64,000 nt of DNA from Saccharofermentans sp. Its GTDB lineage: Bacteria > Bacillota > Clostridia > Saccharofermentanales > Saccharofermentanaceae. Every line of letters begins with the position of its first letter. The stretch's first letter is position 1. A program made the position numbers and the translations under genes. This document shows, in pieces, positions 44,429-52,377 of the stretch. The notes beneath the pieces were generated by a model. It was not told the origin of the DNA. It saw only the letters and a program-made list of their open reading frames with translations, and made no database searches. The stretch is from assembly GCA_024692235.1 (NCBI GenBank), contig JAILMW010000033.1, positions 186,001-250,000 of the forward strand. The letters are read 5' to 3'.

Positions 44429-45844
44429 ATGAGCGGTTTATTTGGAGTTATCGACACAAAAGGATCAGCAGAAGGCATCGCAAAGACAGCTTACTACGGT
44501 GTATTCTCTTTGCAGCACAGAGGACAGGAGTCCGCAGGTATCGCAGTTAATAACAACGGTACTTTCATGGTACATAAGGCACCCGGTCAGGTAGCCGATA
44601 TCTTCGACGATATCACTCTCTCTGCTTTGAACGGTCAGTGCGCTGTATGCCACGCAAGAGGCGGTTCCGACAGAGAGACAGGTACTGATGCCATCCAGCC
44701 TATCCTTATAAAGTCCAGCGCAGGAAATATCGCCATGAGCTCCGACTCCGTTATCCTTAACGCAGACGAGCTTCGTGACAACCTTAAGAGCATGGGTGCC
44801 ATATTCCAGACGAATATCGATTCTGAGCTTATCCTTTCGCTCTTCTCGAGAAACAGGATCGGAACAGAGTCTTGTGAGGAAGCTCTTCTTAAGACAATGA
44901 AGGACATGAAGGGTGTATACGCTCTCGTACTTATGACTGAGAACAAGCTTATCGGCGTAAGAGATCCTCACGGCATGAGACCGTTAGCTCTTGCTAAGAA
45001 GGGTGATATGTATATGCTCTCTTCCGAGAACTGTGCTTTCGATGCACTCGATGCAGAGTTTATAAGAGACTTAGAGCCCGGTGAGATCATCTCCATCTCC
45101 AAGGACGGTGTTAAGTCCGTCTTCTTCGAGCAGGATAAGACAAGCGAGCAGAGAGTTAAGGACGGTAAGGTATGTATCTTCGAGTATGTTTACGTAGCTC
45201 GTCCCGACTCCGTAATCGATAACACATCCATCTTTGATTCAAGATACAGAGCAGGTCAGGCTCTTGCCAAGGAGCATCCCTGTGACTGTGACCTTGTAAT
45301 CGGTGCACCCGACTCAGGTAATGCTGCCGCATTGGGATTTGCTGACGGCTTAGGCGTTCCTTACGGCATGGGACTTCTTAAGAACAGATATGTAGGAAGA
45401 ACTTTCATAAAGAGTACTCAGGAGCAAAGAGAACTCGCAGTACGAATGAAGTTCGCAGTTCTTAAGACTGCAGTAGCAGGTAAGAGGATCGCTATCGTAG
45501 ACGACTCCCTTGTAAGAGGTACAACAACAAAGCACATCATCAGATTCCTTAAGGACAACGGTGCTAAGGAAGTTCACGTAAGACTTGCTTCTCCCGAAGT
45601 TAAATTCCCTTGCTGCTACGGCGTTAACGCTTCCAAGGGTACGGACCTTCCCGCGACAAGGATGAGCGTAGAGGAGATCCGTGACATGATCGGTGCAGAT
45701 TCCTTAGGCTACATCAGCCTCGCATCTCTCAGTGCTTCTCTTGACGGTATCCACTGCGGTACATGTTCCGCATGCTTTGACGGCAACTATGTGGCAGGTC
45801 AGGAAGAGTCATCAGACAGCGTACACAACGTGCAGTATAACTAA
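44429..45844 (+). CDS. purF: Amidophosphoribosyltransferase with Ser in place of the N-terminal Cys
   Basis: A 471-residue enzyme for the first step of purine synthesis. The glutaminase domain has GVFSLQHRGQESAGIAV, the PRTase domain has AIVDDSLVRGTT, and the C-terminus has the iron-sulfur cysteines of the Bacillus type (FPCCYG, HCGTCSACF). The N-terminus reads MSGLFGV, where the family has Cys-Gly-(Ile/Leu/Val)-Phe-Gly after processing. The codon is AGC at 44432-44434, one base from TGC. Loss of the Cys nucleophile would remove glutamine-dependent activity unless Ser can substitute, and ammonia could still be used. ATG 44429 is supported by GGAGGG ten bases before it. Confidence 0.95.
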   Translation: MSGLFGVIDTKGSAEGIAKTAYYGVFSLQHRGQESAGIAVNNNGTFMVHKAPGQVADIFDDITLSALNGQCAVCHARGGSDRETGTDAIQPILIKSSAGNIAMSSDSVILNADELRDNLKSMGAIFQTNIDSELILSLFSRNRIGTESCEEALLKTMKDMKGVYALVLMTENKLIGVRDPHGMRPLALAKKGDMYMLSSENCAFDALDAEFIRDLEPGEIISISKDGVKSVFFEQDKTSEQRVKDGKVCIFEYVYVARPDSVIDNTSIFDSRYRAGQALAKEHPCDCDLVIGAPDSGNAAALGFADGLGVPYGMGLLKNRYVGRTFIKSTQEQRELAVRMKFAVLKTAVAGKRIAIVDDSLVRGTTTKHIIRFLKDNGAKEVHVRLASPEVKFPCCYGVNASKGTDLPATRMSVEEIRDMIGADSLGYISLASLSASLDGIHCGTCSACFDGNYVAGQEESSDSVHNVQYN

Positions 45845-45868
45845 GTTTTACAGGAGTATAGAGTAAGA

Positions 45869-46492
45869 ATGAAGATCGCAGTATTTGTTTCAGGAGGCGG
45901 CACAAACCTTCAGGCAATCATCGACAATATTAAGAGCGGATACTTAAAGGATATCCAGATCTCTTTGGTGGTATCTTCCAACAAGGATGCATACGCTCTT
46001 ACAAGAGCAGAGGAGAACGGTATCCCTTCCAAGGTCCTTGCCGTTAAGGACTTCGCCGGAAGAGATATGTGGGATGAAGCTGTTCTTGACGCGGTACAGG
46101 AATCAGGCGCGGAGCTTATAGTTCTCGCAGGTTACTTATCTCTTCTCGGAACTATGGTGATCCATGCTTATTCCAACAGGATAATCAATATACATCCTGC
46201 GCTTATTCCCGCTTTCTGCGGAGAGGGAATGTACGGCATTAAGCCCCATATCGCTGCTCTTGCAAGAGGTGCTAAGGTAAGTGGCGCTACAGTGCATTTC
46301 GTAAATGAGTGCTATGACGAAGGTCCCATCATCCTTCAAAAGGCTGTAGACGTTAAGTGGGACGATACTCCCGAAGTACTGCAGCAGAGAGTAATGAAGG
46401 AGTGTGAGCAGGTGATCCTTCCCAAGGCCATAAAGCTTATCTCCGAAGGCAAGGTCACTATCGAGAACAACTTAGCTTACGTTAAAGAATAA
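45869..46492 (+). CDS. purN: Phosphoribosylglycinamide formyltransferase
   Basis: A 207-residue folate-dependent GAR transformylase. It has VFVSGGGTNLQAIID at the N-terminus, the catalytic NIHPALIPAFCGEGMYG (Asn and His) and the later GATVHFVNECYDEGPII containing the catalytic Asp. The length is typical. It lies between purF and the IMP cyclohydrolase in the operon with a short gap and a good site (CAGGAG). Confidence 0.96.
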   Translation: MKIAVFVSGGGTNLQAIIDNIKSGYLKDIQISLVVSSNKDAYALTRAEENGIPSKVLAVKDFAGRDMWDEAVLDAVQESGAELIVLAGYLSLLGTMVIHAYSNRIINIHPALIPAFCGEGMYGIKPHIAALARGAKVSGATVHFVNECYDEGPIILQKAVDVKWDDTPEVLQQRVMKECEQVILPKAIKLISEGKVTIENNLAYVKE

Positions 46493-46511
46493 TTATATGG
46501 AGGAAATATAT

Positions 46512-47234
46512 ATGCAGAAGTACGACATCTCAGAGCTGTTGAAGAACAATCCTTATCCCGGAAGAGGAATCATTATCGGTAAGTCTCCCGACGGTAAGAA
46601 GGCAGTAACAGCTTATTTCATCATGGGAAGAAGCGTTAATTCAAGGAACCGTGTATTCACGGCTACTGAGGACGGCATCAAGACAGAGGCAGCAGATCCC
46701 TCAAAGCTTACTGATCCCCACCTTATCATCTACTCTCCCGTAAGAGTTCTCGGTAACAAGACTATCGTTACTAACGGCGATCAGACAGATACTATCTACG
46801 AGCTTATGGATAAGCAGCAGACATTCGAGATGTCTCTTCGTACACGTGAGTTCGAGGACGATGCACCTAACTTCACTCCTCGTATCTCCGGCATCATGCA
46901 CGTTGAGAACAATACTTTCAACTACGCTATGTCTATCTTAAAGTCCGCAGACGGTAACCCCGAGTCCTGCCAGAGATATACATTCTCTTACACAAATCCT
47001 CTTGCAGGCGACGGAAGATTCATCCACACATATATGGGTGACGGCAATCCTCTTCCTTCCTTCGAGGGTGAGCCCGAGAAGATCGGCATCGATACAAACG
47101 ATATCGAAGAGTTCACGAACCTTATCTGGACAAGCCTTAACGAGGAGAACAAGGTATCTCTCTTCGTAAGATTCATCGACATCGCTACAGGCGAAGCTGA
47201 GACTAAGATAGTAAACAAGAATACAAAGATCTAA
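46512..47234 (+). CDS. purO: IMP cyclohydrolase of the PurO type
   Basis: A 240-residue protein of the IMP_cyclohyd family (PF07826): NNPYPGRGIIIGKSPDGK, YFIMGRSVNSRNRVF, and TFSYTNPLAGDGRFIHTYMGDG are characteristic. It closes the ring of FAICAR to make IMP. In most bacteria this is the N-terminal domain of bifunctional PurH, which is unrelated in fold; here the PurO type is used and the formyltransferase is separate, as the next gene. ATG 46512 is chosen because GGAGG at 46499 is its ribosome-binding site and an ATG at 46497 would overlap it. Confidence 0.9.
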   Translation: MQKYDISELLKNNPYPGRGIIIGKSPDGKKAVTAYFIMGRSVNSRNRVFTATEDGIKTEAADPSKLTDPHLIIYSPVRVLGNKTIVTNGDQTDTIYELMDKQQTFEMSLRTREFEDDAPNFTPRISGIMHVENNTFNYAMSILKSADGNPESCQRYTFSYTNPLAGDGRFIHTYMGDGNPLPSFEGEPEKIGIDTNDIEEFTNLIWTSLNEENKVSLFVRFIDIATGEAETKIVNKNTKI

Positions 47235-47247
47235 GGAGTATAAGAAA

Positions 47248-48429
47248 ATGTCTAACGAAATGCAGCTTAAGTACGGTTGTAACCCCAATCAGAAGCCGTC
47301 CAGGATCTTCATGGCAGACGGCAAGGACCTTCCCATCGAGGTGTTAAACGGTAAGCCCGGTTATATCAACCTTCTCGATGCTTTCAACGGATGGCAGCTC
47401 GTTAAGGAGCTTAAGAAGGCTACAGGTCTTCCTTCCGCTACATCCTTCAAGCACGTATCTCCCGCAGGTGCTGCAGTAGGTAAGCCCCTCTCCGAGACAG
47501 AAGCTAAGATCTACTTTGTAGACGACTTGGGTGAGCTTTCTCCCATCGCTTGCGCATATGCAAGAGCAAGAGGCGCAGACAGAATGTCTTCCTACGGTGA
47601 CTTCGTTGCATTATCCGATACATGTGATGCCATCACGGCTACAATGCTCGCAAGAGAAGTATCCGACGGTATCATCGCTCCCGGCTACACAGACGAGGCT
47701 CTTGAGATCTTGAAGACAAAGCGTAAGGGCACATATAACGTTATTAAGATCGATGAGAACTATGTACCTGCTCCCATCGAGACAAAGCAGGTATACGGTG
47801 TTACATTCGAGCAGGGAAGAAATGAGCTCGATATCAATAAGGACCTTCTTACAAATATCGTTACGGATAATAAGGAGATCCCCGAGGACAAGAAGATCGA
47901 CCTTCTTATCTCACTTATCACATTGAAGTACACACAGTCCAACTCCGTTTGCTATGTAAAGGACGGTCAGGCTATCGGTATCGGTGCAGGACAGCAGTCC
48001 CGTATCCACTGCACAAGACTTGCAGGTAATAAGGCAGATATCTGGTGGCTCCGTCAGCATCCCAAGGTCATGGGCCTTCAGTTCGTAGATAACATCAGAA
48101 GACCTGACAGAGATAATACTATCGACGTTTATATCTCCGACGAGCACGACGATGTTCTCGCAGAGGGCAGATGGCAGGAGCTCTTCAAGGTTAAGCCCGA
48201 AGTACTTACAGAGGAAGAGAAGAAGGAGTGGCTCGCTAAGAATACTGACGTATCCCTCGGATCAGATGCATTCTTCCCCTTCGGTGATAATATCGAGAGA
48301 GCTAAGAAGAGCGGCGTTAAGTATATCGCGGAGCCCGGCGGATCCATCCGTGACGATCATGTCATCATGACATGCAATAAGTACGGTATGGCAATGGCAT
48401 TCACAGGCATCAGACTTTTCCACCATTAA
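47248..48429 (+). CDS. purH: AICAR formyltransferase (stand-alone)
   Basis: A 393-residue protein that matches the AICARFT part of PurH: LKYGCNPNQKPSRIF, ATSFKHVSPAGAAVG (the Lys-His pair of the active site), and the C-terminal FFPFGDNIERAKKSGVKYIAEPGGS. The IMP cyclohydrolase domain of bifunctional PurH is absent and its job is taken by the gene before. The codon choice (ACA, AGA, CTT) suggests high expression. It is 13 bp after purO and 16 bp before purD. Confidence 0.94.
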   Translation: MSNEMQLKYGCNPNQKPSRIFMADGKDLPIEVLNGKPGYINLLDAFNGWQLVKELKKATGLPSATSFKHVSPAGAAVGKPLSETEAKIYFVDDLGELSPIACAYARARGADRMSSYGDFVALSDTCDAITATMLAREVSDGIIAPGYTDEALEILKTKRKGTYNVIKIDENYVPAPIETKQVYGVTFEQGRNELDINKDLLTNIVTDNKEIPEDKKIDLLISLITLKYTQSNSVCYVKDGQAIGIGAGQQSRIHCTRLAGNKADIWWLRQHPKVMGLQFVDNIRRPDRDNTIDVYISDEHDDVLAEGRWQELFKVKPEVLTEEEKKEWLAKNTDVSLGSDAFFPFGDNIERAKKSGVKYIAEPGGSIRDDHVIMTCNKYGMAMAFTGIRLFHH

Positions 48430-48445
48430 TAGCGAGGAGAATAAT

Positions 48446-49726
48446 ATGAAAGTATTAGTAGTTGGCGGCGGCGGAAGAGAGCATGCGATCATCATGAAGC
48501 TCTCTGAGAGTCCCAAGGTAGATAAGATCTACTGTGCACCCGGTAACGGCGGTATCAGTAAGTTCGCCGAGTGCTTTGACGTTAAGGCTACTGACATAGA
48601 AGGTATGGTAGCTCTTGCGAAGAAGCTTAACCCCGATATGGTCGTAGTAGCACCCGACGATCCGCTCGTTCTCGGTATGGCAGATGCTATGACCGAAGCT
48701 GGCTTCAGGGCTTTCGGTCCTAAGGCAAATGCTGCTATAATCGAGGGCTCCAAGGTATTCTCCAAGGAGCTTATGAAGAAGTACGATATCCCTACGGCTT
48801 ACTATGAAGTATTCACCGAGAGTGAGCCTGCTATCGAGTACTTAAAGAAGCAGAATTCCTATCCTACTGTCATCAAGGCTGACGGACTTGCGCTCGGAAA
48901 GGGCGTTATTATCGCTCAGAATGAGGAGGAGGCTGTTACTGCAGTTCACGAGATGATCGATGAATTAAAGTTCGGTAAGAGCTCCAGCCGTATCGTTATC
49001 GAGGAATTCCTCACAGGCCCCGAAGTATCCGTACTTGCATTTACAGACGGTGAGACAATGGTTCCCATGATCTCTTCAATGGACCATAAGAGAGCCAAGG
49101 ATAACGACGAAGGTCTTAATACAGGCGGTATGGGTACCGTATCTCCCAATCCTTACTACACAGACGATGTAGCTAAGGAATGCATGGAGAAGATCTTCAT
49201 CCCTACGATGAATGCCATGAACAAGGAAGGCAGAAGATTCGAAGGATGCCTTTACTTCGGTCTTATGATCACACCTAAGGGCCCTAAGGTCATCGAGTAT
49301 AACTGCCGTTTCGGCGATCCCGAGACACAGGTAGTACTTCCTATGCTCGACGCAGACCTCTACGAAATCTTCGATGCTATTATCGATCATCGTCTTAAGG
49401 ATATCGATATCAAGTGGCACGACGGTGCATGCGCCTGCGTCATCATGGCATCCGGCGGATATCCCGAGAGTTATAAGAAGGGTATCCCCATGGCAGGATT
49501 CGACGATAAGGGCCAGGTAGAAGGATGCTTCGTATATCACGCAGGTACTAAGCTTGACGATAATGGCACATTCCTTACAAACGGCGGCCGTGTTATCGGT
49601 GTTACTGCAAGAGGTGAGTGCCTCAAGTGTGCTCTTAAGGCTGCTTACGAAGGTGTCGAGAAGATCGACTTCGAGGGCAAGCACTTCCGTCACGATATCG
49701 GCAAGCGAGCTCTGGCAGCAAAATGA
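48446..49726 (+). CDS. purD: Phosphoribosylamine-glycine ligase
   Basis: A 426-residue ATP-grasp enzyme that makes GAR. The N-terminal MKVLVVGGGGREHAI, the IKADGLALGKGV segment, VIEEFLTGPEVSVLAF and YNCRFGDPETQ are all diagnostic. The length is typical. It ends the purine cluster and overlaps the next gene by four bases (ATGA), which links purine synthesis and NAD synthesis in one transcript. Confidence 0.97.
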   Translation: MKVLVVGGGGREHAIIMKLSESPKVDKIYCAPGNGGISKFAECFDVKATDIEGMVALAKKLNPDMVVVAPDDPLVLGMADAMTEAGFRAFGPKANAAIIEGSKVFSKELMKKYDIPTAYYEVFTESEPAIEYLKKQNSYPTVIKADGLALGKGVIIAQNEEEAVTAVHEMIDELKFGKSSSRIVIEEFLTGPEVSVLAFTDGETMVPMISSMDHKRAKDNDEGLNTGGMGTVSPNPYYTDDVAKECMEKIFIPTMNAMNKEGRRFEGCLYFGLMITPKGPKVIEYNCRFGDPETQVVLPMLDADLYEIFDAIIDHRLKDIDIKWHDGACACVIMASGGYPESYKKGIPMAGFDDKGQVEGCFVYHAGTKLDDNGTFLTNGGRVIGVTARGECLKCALKAAYEGVEKIDFEGKHFRHDIGKRALAAK

Positions 49727-50952
49727 GAATAGGTCTTTACGGCGGATCATTCGATCCTATCCATAACGGACACTTATCGATCGTCCGCGGCGCTTTAAGA
49801 AGCGGCGCGGTCGATCTTGTTATGGTGATCCCCACTGCAAGAAATCCTTTTAAAAGAGGCAAAGTCTTAAGCGCCGCTCCTTATCGTTACTATATGGCAA
49901 AAGAGACGATAGAAGCCGAGATAGAAGATAAGAGAGTTATCGTAAGTGACGCGGAATTCTTTACTGAAGGTATAAGCTATACAGTTAATACCCTTCATTA
50001 TCTGACAGAAAAGAACAGGATACGAGAAATCCTTACCGGGGCAGGGGTAGAGGAAAGTAAGGCATCAGAAGACCATACTTACTTCTGGCTTTGCGGTTCC
50101 GATATCCTTTCCATGTTCGATAAGTGGTATAAAGCGGATGAGATCTTAAGCATGGTATCTTTGCTTGTTGCATCAAGACCCGGTGACGGTATAGATATCG
50201 ACGAAGAGAGAATACGTCTTAATAAGGTATTCGGACACGAAGTTCCCATACTTAAGTTCGATATAGAAGGAGTGGAAGCATCTTCATCTGATATCAAGAG
50301 ATCAGGCAATGATAGTGAGATACCTGTTGCTGCCAGGGAGTTTATCAAGGAACATGCCCTCTATAACTTCAAGGATGTATGGGAAGCGGTAGAGGACGAT
50401 ACTGCCAATAAGTTCCTGGACTTTGCTATAGAGCTTTATCCGATCTTAAGACGAAAGAGGCTTCTTCATACTCTTAATACCGGGCTTTTATCCGCTCACT
50501 TTGCTCTTATCCACGGTGCTGACGTTAATAAGGCTCTTATCGCGGGTGAGCTTCACGACTGCGCTAAGGAGCTTCCTGAAGACGAGCAAAGAAGGATGGC
50601 TCAGAAAAGATCCGGAGATCTTTTTACGGACTTTAAGCTTCTTCATTCTCCCGCGGGTGCCACAATGGCAAGAGAGAAGTTCGGTATAGAAGACGAAGAG
50701 ATCTTAGATGCCATAACTTATCACACTACCGGAAGAGGCGATATGCCGACATTAGATAAGATCGTATATCTTGCAGATAAGATAGAACCTTCGAGGACTT
50801 ATACTGACTTATCCGAGATGCGTAAGGTGGCAGAATACGATCTGGACGGGGCCGTCAGGCTATGTCTCGGAGCCGTTATGGATAAGTTCAGAAAGCAAAA
50901 CAGGGAACATCATCCGCTTACTAATGATCTTGCACGAGATCTTGGTATATAA
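49723..50952 (+). CDS. nadD: NadD-YqeK fusion: nicotinate-nucleotide adenylyltransferase with HD hydrolase
   Basis: A 409-residue two-domain protein. Residues 1 to about 205 are NadD, with GGSFDPIHNGHL (T/HxGH nucleotide-binding motif) and SSSDIKR near its end. From about residue 222 it is an HD domain of the YqeK type with GELHDCAKELP (about 275-285) and HTTGRGDMPTLDKIVYLADKIEP, the family of Ap4A hydrolases. In Firmicutes nadD, yqeK and rsfS are usually separate neighbouring genes; here the first two are joined. The stop codon is part of a TATAAT box used for the RNA downstream. Confidence 0.93.
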   Translation: MRIGLYGGSFDPIHNGHLSIVRGALRSGAVDLVMVIPTARNPFKRGKVLSAAPYRYYMAKETIEAEIEDKRVIVSDAEFFTEGISYTVNTLHYLTEKNRIREILTGAGVEESKASEDHTYFWLCGSDILSMFDKWYKADEILSMVSLLVASRPGDGIDIDEERIRLNKVFGHEVPILKFDIEGVEASSSDIKRSGNDSEIPVAAREFIKEHALYNFKDVWEAVEDDTANKFLDFAIELYPILRRKRLLHTLNTGLLSAHFALIHGADVNKALIAGELHDCAKELPEDEQRRMAQKRSGDLFTDFKLLHSPAGATMAREKFGIEDEEILDAITYHTTGRGDMPTLDKIVYLADKIEPSRTYTDLSEMRKVAEYDLDGAVRLCLGAVMDKFRKQNREHHPLTNDLARDLGI

Positions 50953-50953
50953 T
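50948..50953 (+). promoter_or_regulatory. Probable -10 box of the RT-associated RNA
   Basis: A perfect TATAAT overlaps the nadD-yqeK stop codon (50950-50952). A start 7-12 nt downstream would be at about 50960-50965, just before the 5' arm of the RNA stem at 50966. The -35 region is poor. Confidence 0.6.
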
Positions 50954-50965
50954 CAATATACAAAT

Positions 50966-51096
50966 AACAGAAAGAGAACGCTTAGCGTCTGCAGGGGGCG
51001 GGGCAGATATCTTTAACAAGGCTTCGCAGACAGCCGATATCTGTATGGTCCGGTAGATTCATCCAAAGGATGAATTTAATTTCTTCTCTTTCTGTT
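50966..51096 (+). ncRNA. Structured RNA preceding the reverse transcriptase (retron-like or DRT-like ncRNA candidate)
   Basis: A perfect 13-bp inverted repeat, AACAGAAAGAGAA (50966-50978) with its complement at 51084-51096, closes a 131-nt RNA. Inside are CGC-TTA-GCG (50979-50987); an 8-bp stem 51004-51011/51036-51043 extended by GGCT/AGCC (51020-51023/51032-51035); the 8-nt loop of that hairpin, which pairs by GCAGAC (51026-51031) with GTCTGC (50987-50992) to make a pseudoknot; and an 8-bp hairpin with an AAA loop (51057-51064/51068-51075). TTAGC follows the 5' arm as in several retron msr regions. The RT start lies 18 nt downstream. Confidence 0.75.
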
Positions 51097-51113
51097 TTTG
51101 TTTGGAGGAAATC

Positions 51114-52331
51114 TTGGAAGAGGAATCTCTATTAGACCTTATTGAGGATAAGACTACCTGGGATAAATATCTGTCCTGCAAAAAGGACTGCATTATCTCC
51201 GATAAAGACTTGAAGGAATTAGAAGACTTCGTAAAGCAAGAAGCCTATAAGAAAGTCGCGGAGGAGATAAGAAAAGGGCGATTCCCGTTAGCTCATAAAA
51301 AGATCATCTCCAAGATGAGCACCCAAAAGAAAAGGACCGTCTACGTATATCCGAGAGAAGAGACAATAACCTTAAAGCTCTTGACTCACTTGATGCTTCG
51401 AAAGTACGATGATATCTTCTCGAAGAACCTCTATTCTTTCCGCCCGAACAGCGGTGCCATAAAAGCCATAGCCGGGATAAGAAAGACAAAGGATATAGAC
51501 TCTCATTACGTATATAAAGCGGACATAAGTAACTACTTTAACTCCATTGATACTACTAAGTTCTTACCTGTCTTAAAGGATGTCTTAAAAGACGACATAA
51601 GGCTTTATTTTTTCTGCGAAATGCTACTTACGGAAGATAAAGTATATTGCGGTGATGAAATAATCTCTGAGAAGAAAGGCATAATGGCAGGAATTCCGCT
51701 GTCGTCCTTCTTTGCAAATATCTTCCTTATGGAGACGGATAAGCATTTCGAAGAGAAAGGAATAACATATGCAAGATATTCTGACGACATTATCGTCTTT
51801 GCAAGAACGGAAGATGAGCTTCAAAGACATATTGAATACATAAAGGATGTTCTTAAAAGTAAGGGACTTACCGTAAACTGTGATAAAGAAGAATACACGC
51901 GACCTTATGAGAAATGGACTTTCCTGGGTATCTCCTACGAGAACGGTATTATCGATATAGCGCCAGCTTCCGTAAAGAAGATAAAAGGCAAGATGAGGCG
52001 CAAAGCCAGATCTCTGATACGCTGGTCAGATAAAAACGATATCGATAGAAGGAAGGCTGCGAAGGCCTTTATACGAATCTTTAACAGAAAGCTTATTGAG
52101 ACTTCGGATGATAGAGATCTTACGTGGAGCTACTGGTATTTTCCTGTCATAAATACGGATAAAAGTCTTAAGATAATAGATCATTATGCGCAGGAATGCA
52201 TACGCTACATAGTAAGCGGGCGGCGTACCAAAGCAAGATTTAATGTCCGCTATGAAGATATGAAGGATCTTGGCTACAGGAGCCTTGTTAACGAGTACCA
52301 TAAGTTCGGTAAAGAGAATCAGGCAACTTGA
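51114..52331 (+). CDS. Stand-alone reverse transcriptase, unassigned group
   Basis: A 405-residue RT with no endonuclease, maturase X or fused effector domain recognisable. The core motifs are RT1-2 (RTVYVYPREETITLKLL, NLYSFRPNSGAIKAI), RT3/A (YKADISNYFNSID, catalytic Asp137), RT4/B (GIMAGIPLSSFFANIFL), RT5/C (YSDD, 222-225) and RT6-7 with FLGISY. The VTG motif of retron RTs is absent. The C-terminus (about 285-405) is basic, with KIKGKMRRKARSLIRW, and probably forms a thumb. TTG 51114 is the likely start, five bases after GGAGG (51104-51108); a TTG at 51102 overlaps that site. It separates nadD-yqeK from rsfS. It could be a defence RT, a retron relative or a domesticated group II-type RT. 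Confidence 0.9.
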   Translation: MEEESLLDLIEDKTTWDKYLSCKKDCIISDKDLKELEDFVKQEAYKKVAEEIRKGRFPLAHKKIISKMSTQKKRTVYVYPREETITLKLLTHLMLRKYDDIFSKNLYSFRPNSGAIKAIAGIRKTKDIDSHYVYKADISNYFNSIDTTKFLPVLKDVLKDDIRLYFFCEMLLTEDKVYCGDEIISEKKGIMAGIPLSSFFANIFLMETDKHFEEKGITYARYSDDIIVFARTEDELQRHIEYIKDVLKSKGLTVNCDKEEYTRPYEKWTFLGISYENGIIDIAPASVKKIKGKMRRKARSLIRWSDKNDIDRRKAAKAFIRIFNRKLIETSDDRDLTWSYWYFPVINTDKSLKIIDHYAQECIRYIVSGRRTKARFNVRYEDMKDLGYRSLVNEYHKFGKENQAT

Positions 52332-52340
52332 ATGTACTTG

Positions 52341-52349
52341 TGATAAAAT
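52341..52349 (+). promoter_or_regulatory. Extended -10 promoter of rsfS
   Basis: TGA-TAAAAT at 52341-52349, ten bases after the RT stop. It would restore separate expression of rsfS downstream of the RT insertion. AAGGAG lies before the ATG. Confidence 0.6.
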
Positions 52350-52377
52350 AAGAAAAAAACTTAAGGAGACATACTTA

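Noticed and set aside
50966..51096. Endless (Neo-like) reading frame on the complement of the RT-associated RNA
   Set aside because: The complement of the full 131-nt RNA contains stop codons in all three frames (TAA or TGA at several points), so rolling copies of the whole would not give an open frame. A smaller template segment cannot be excluded.
50953..52377. Group II intron containing the RT
   Set aside because: No domain V/VI-like hairpin follows the RT and no 5' GUGYG boundary was found; the RT has no maturase X or endonuclease domain that I can recognise.
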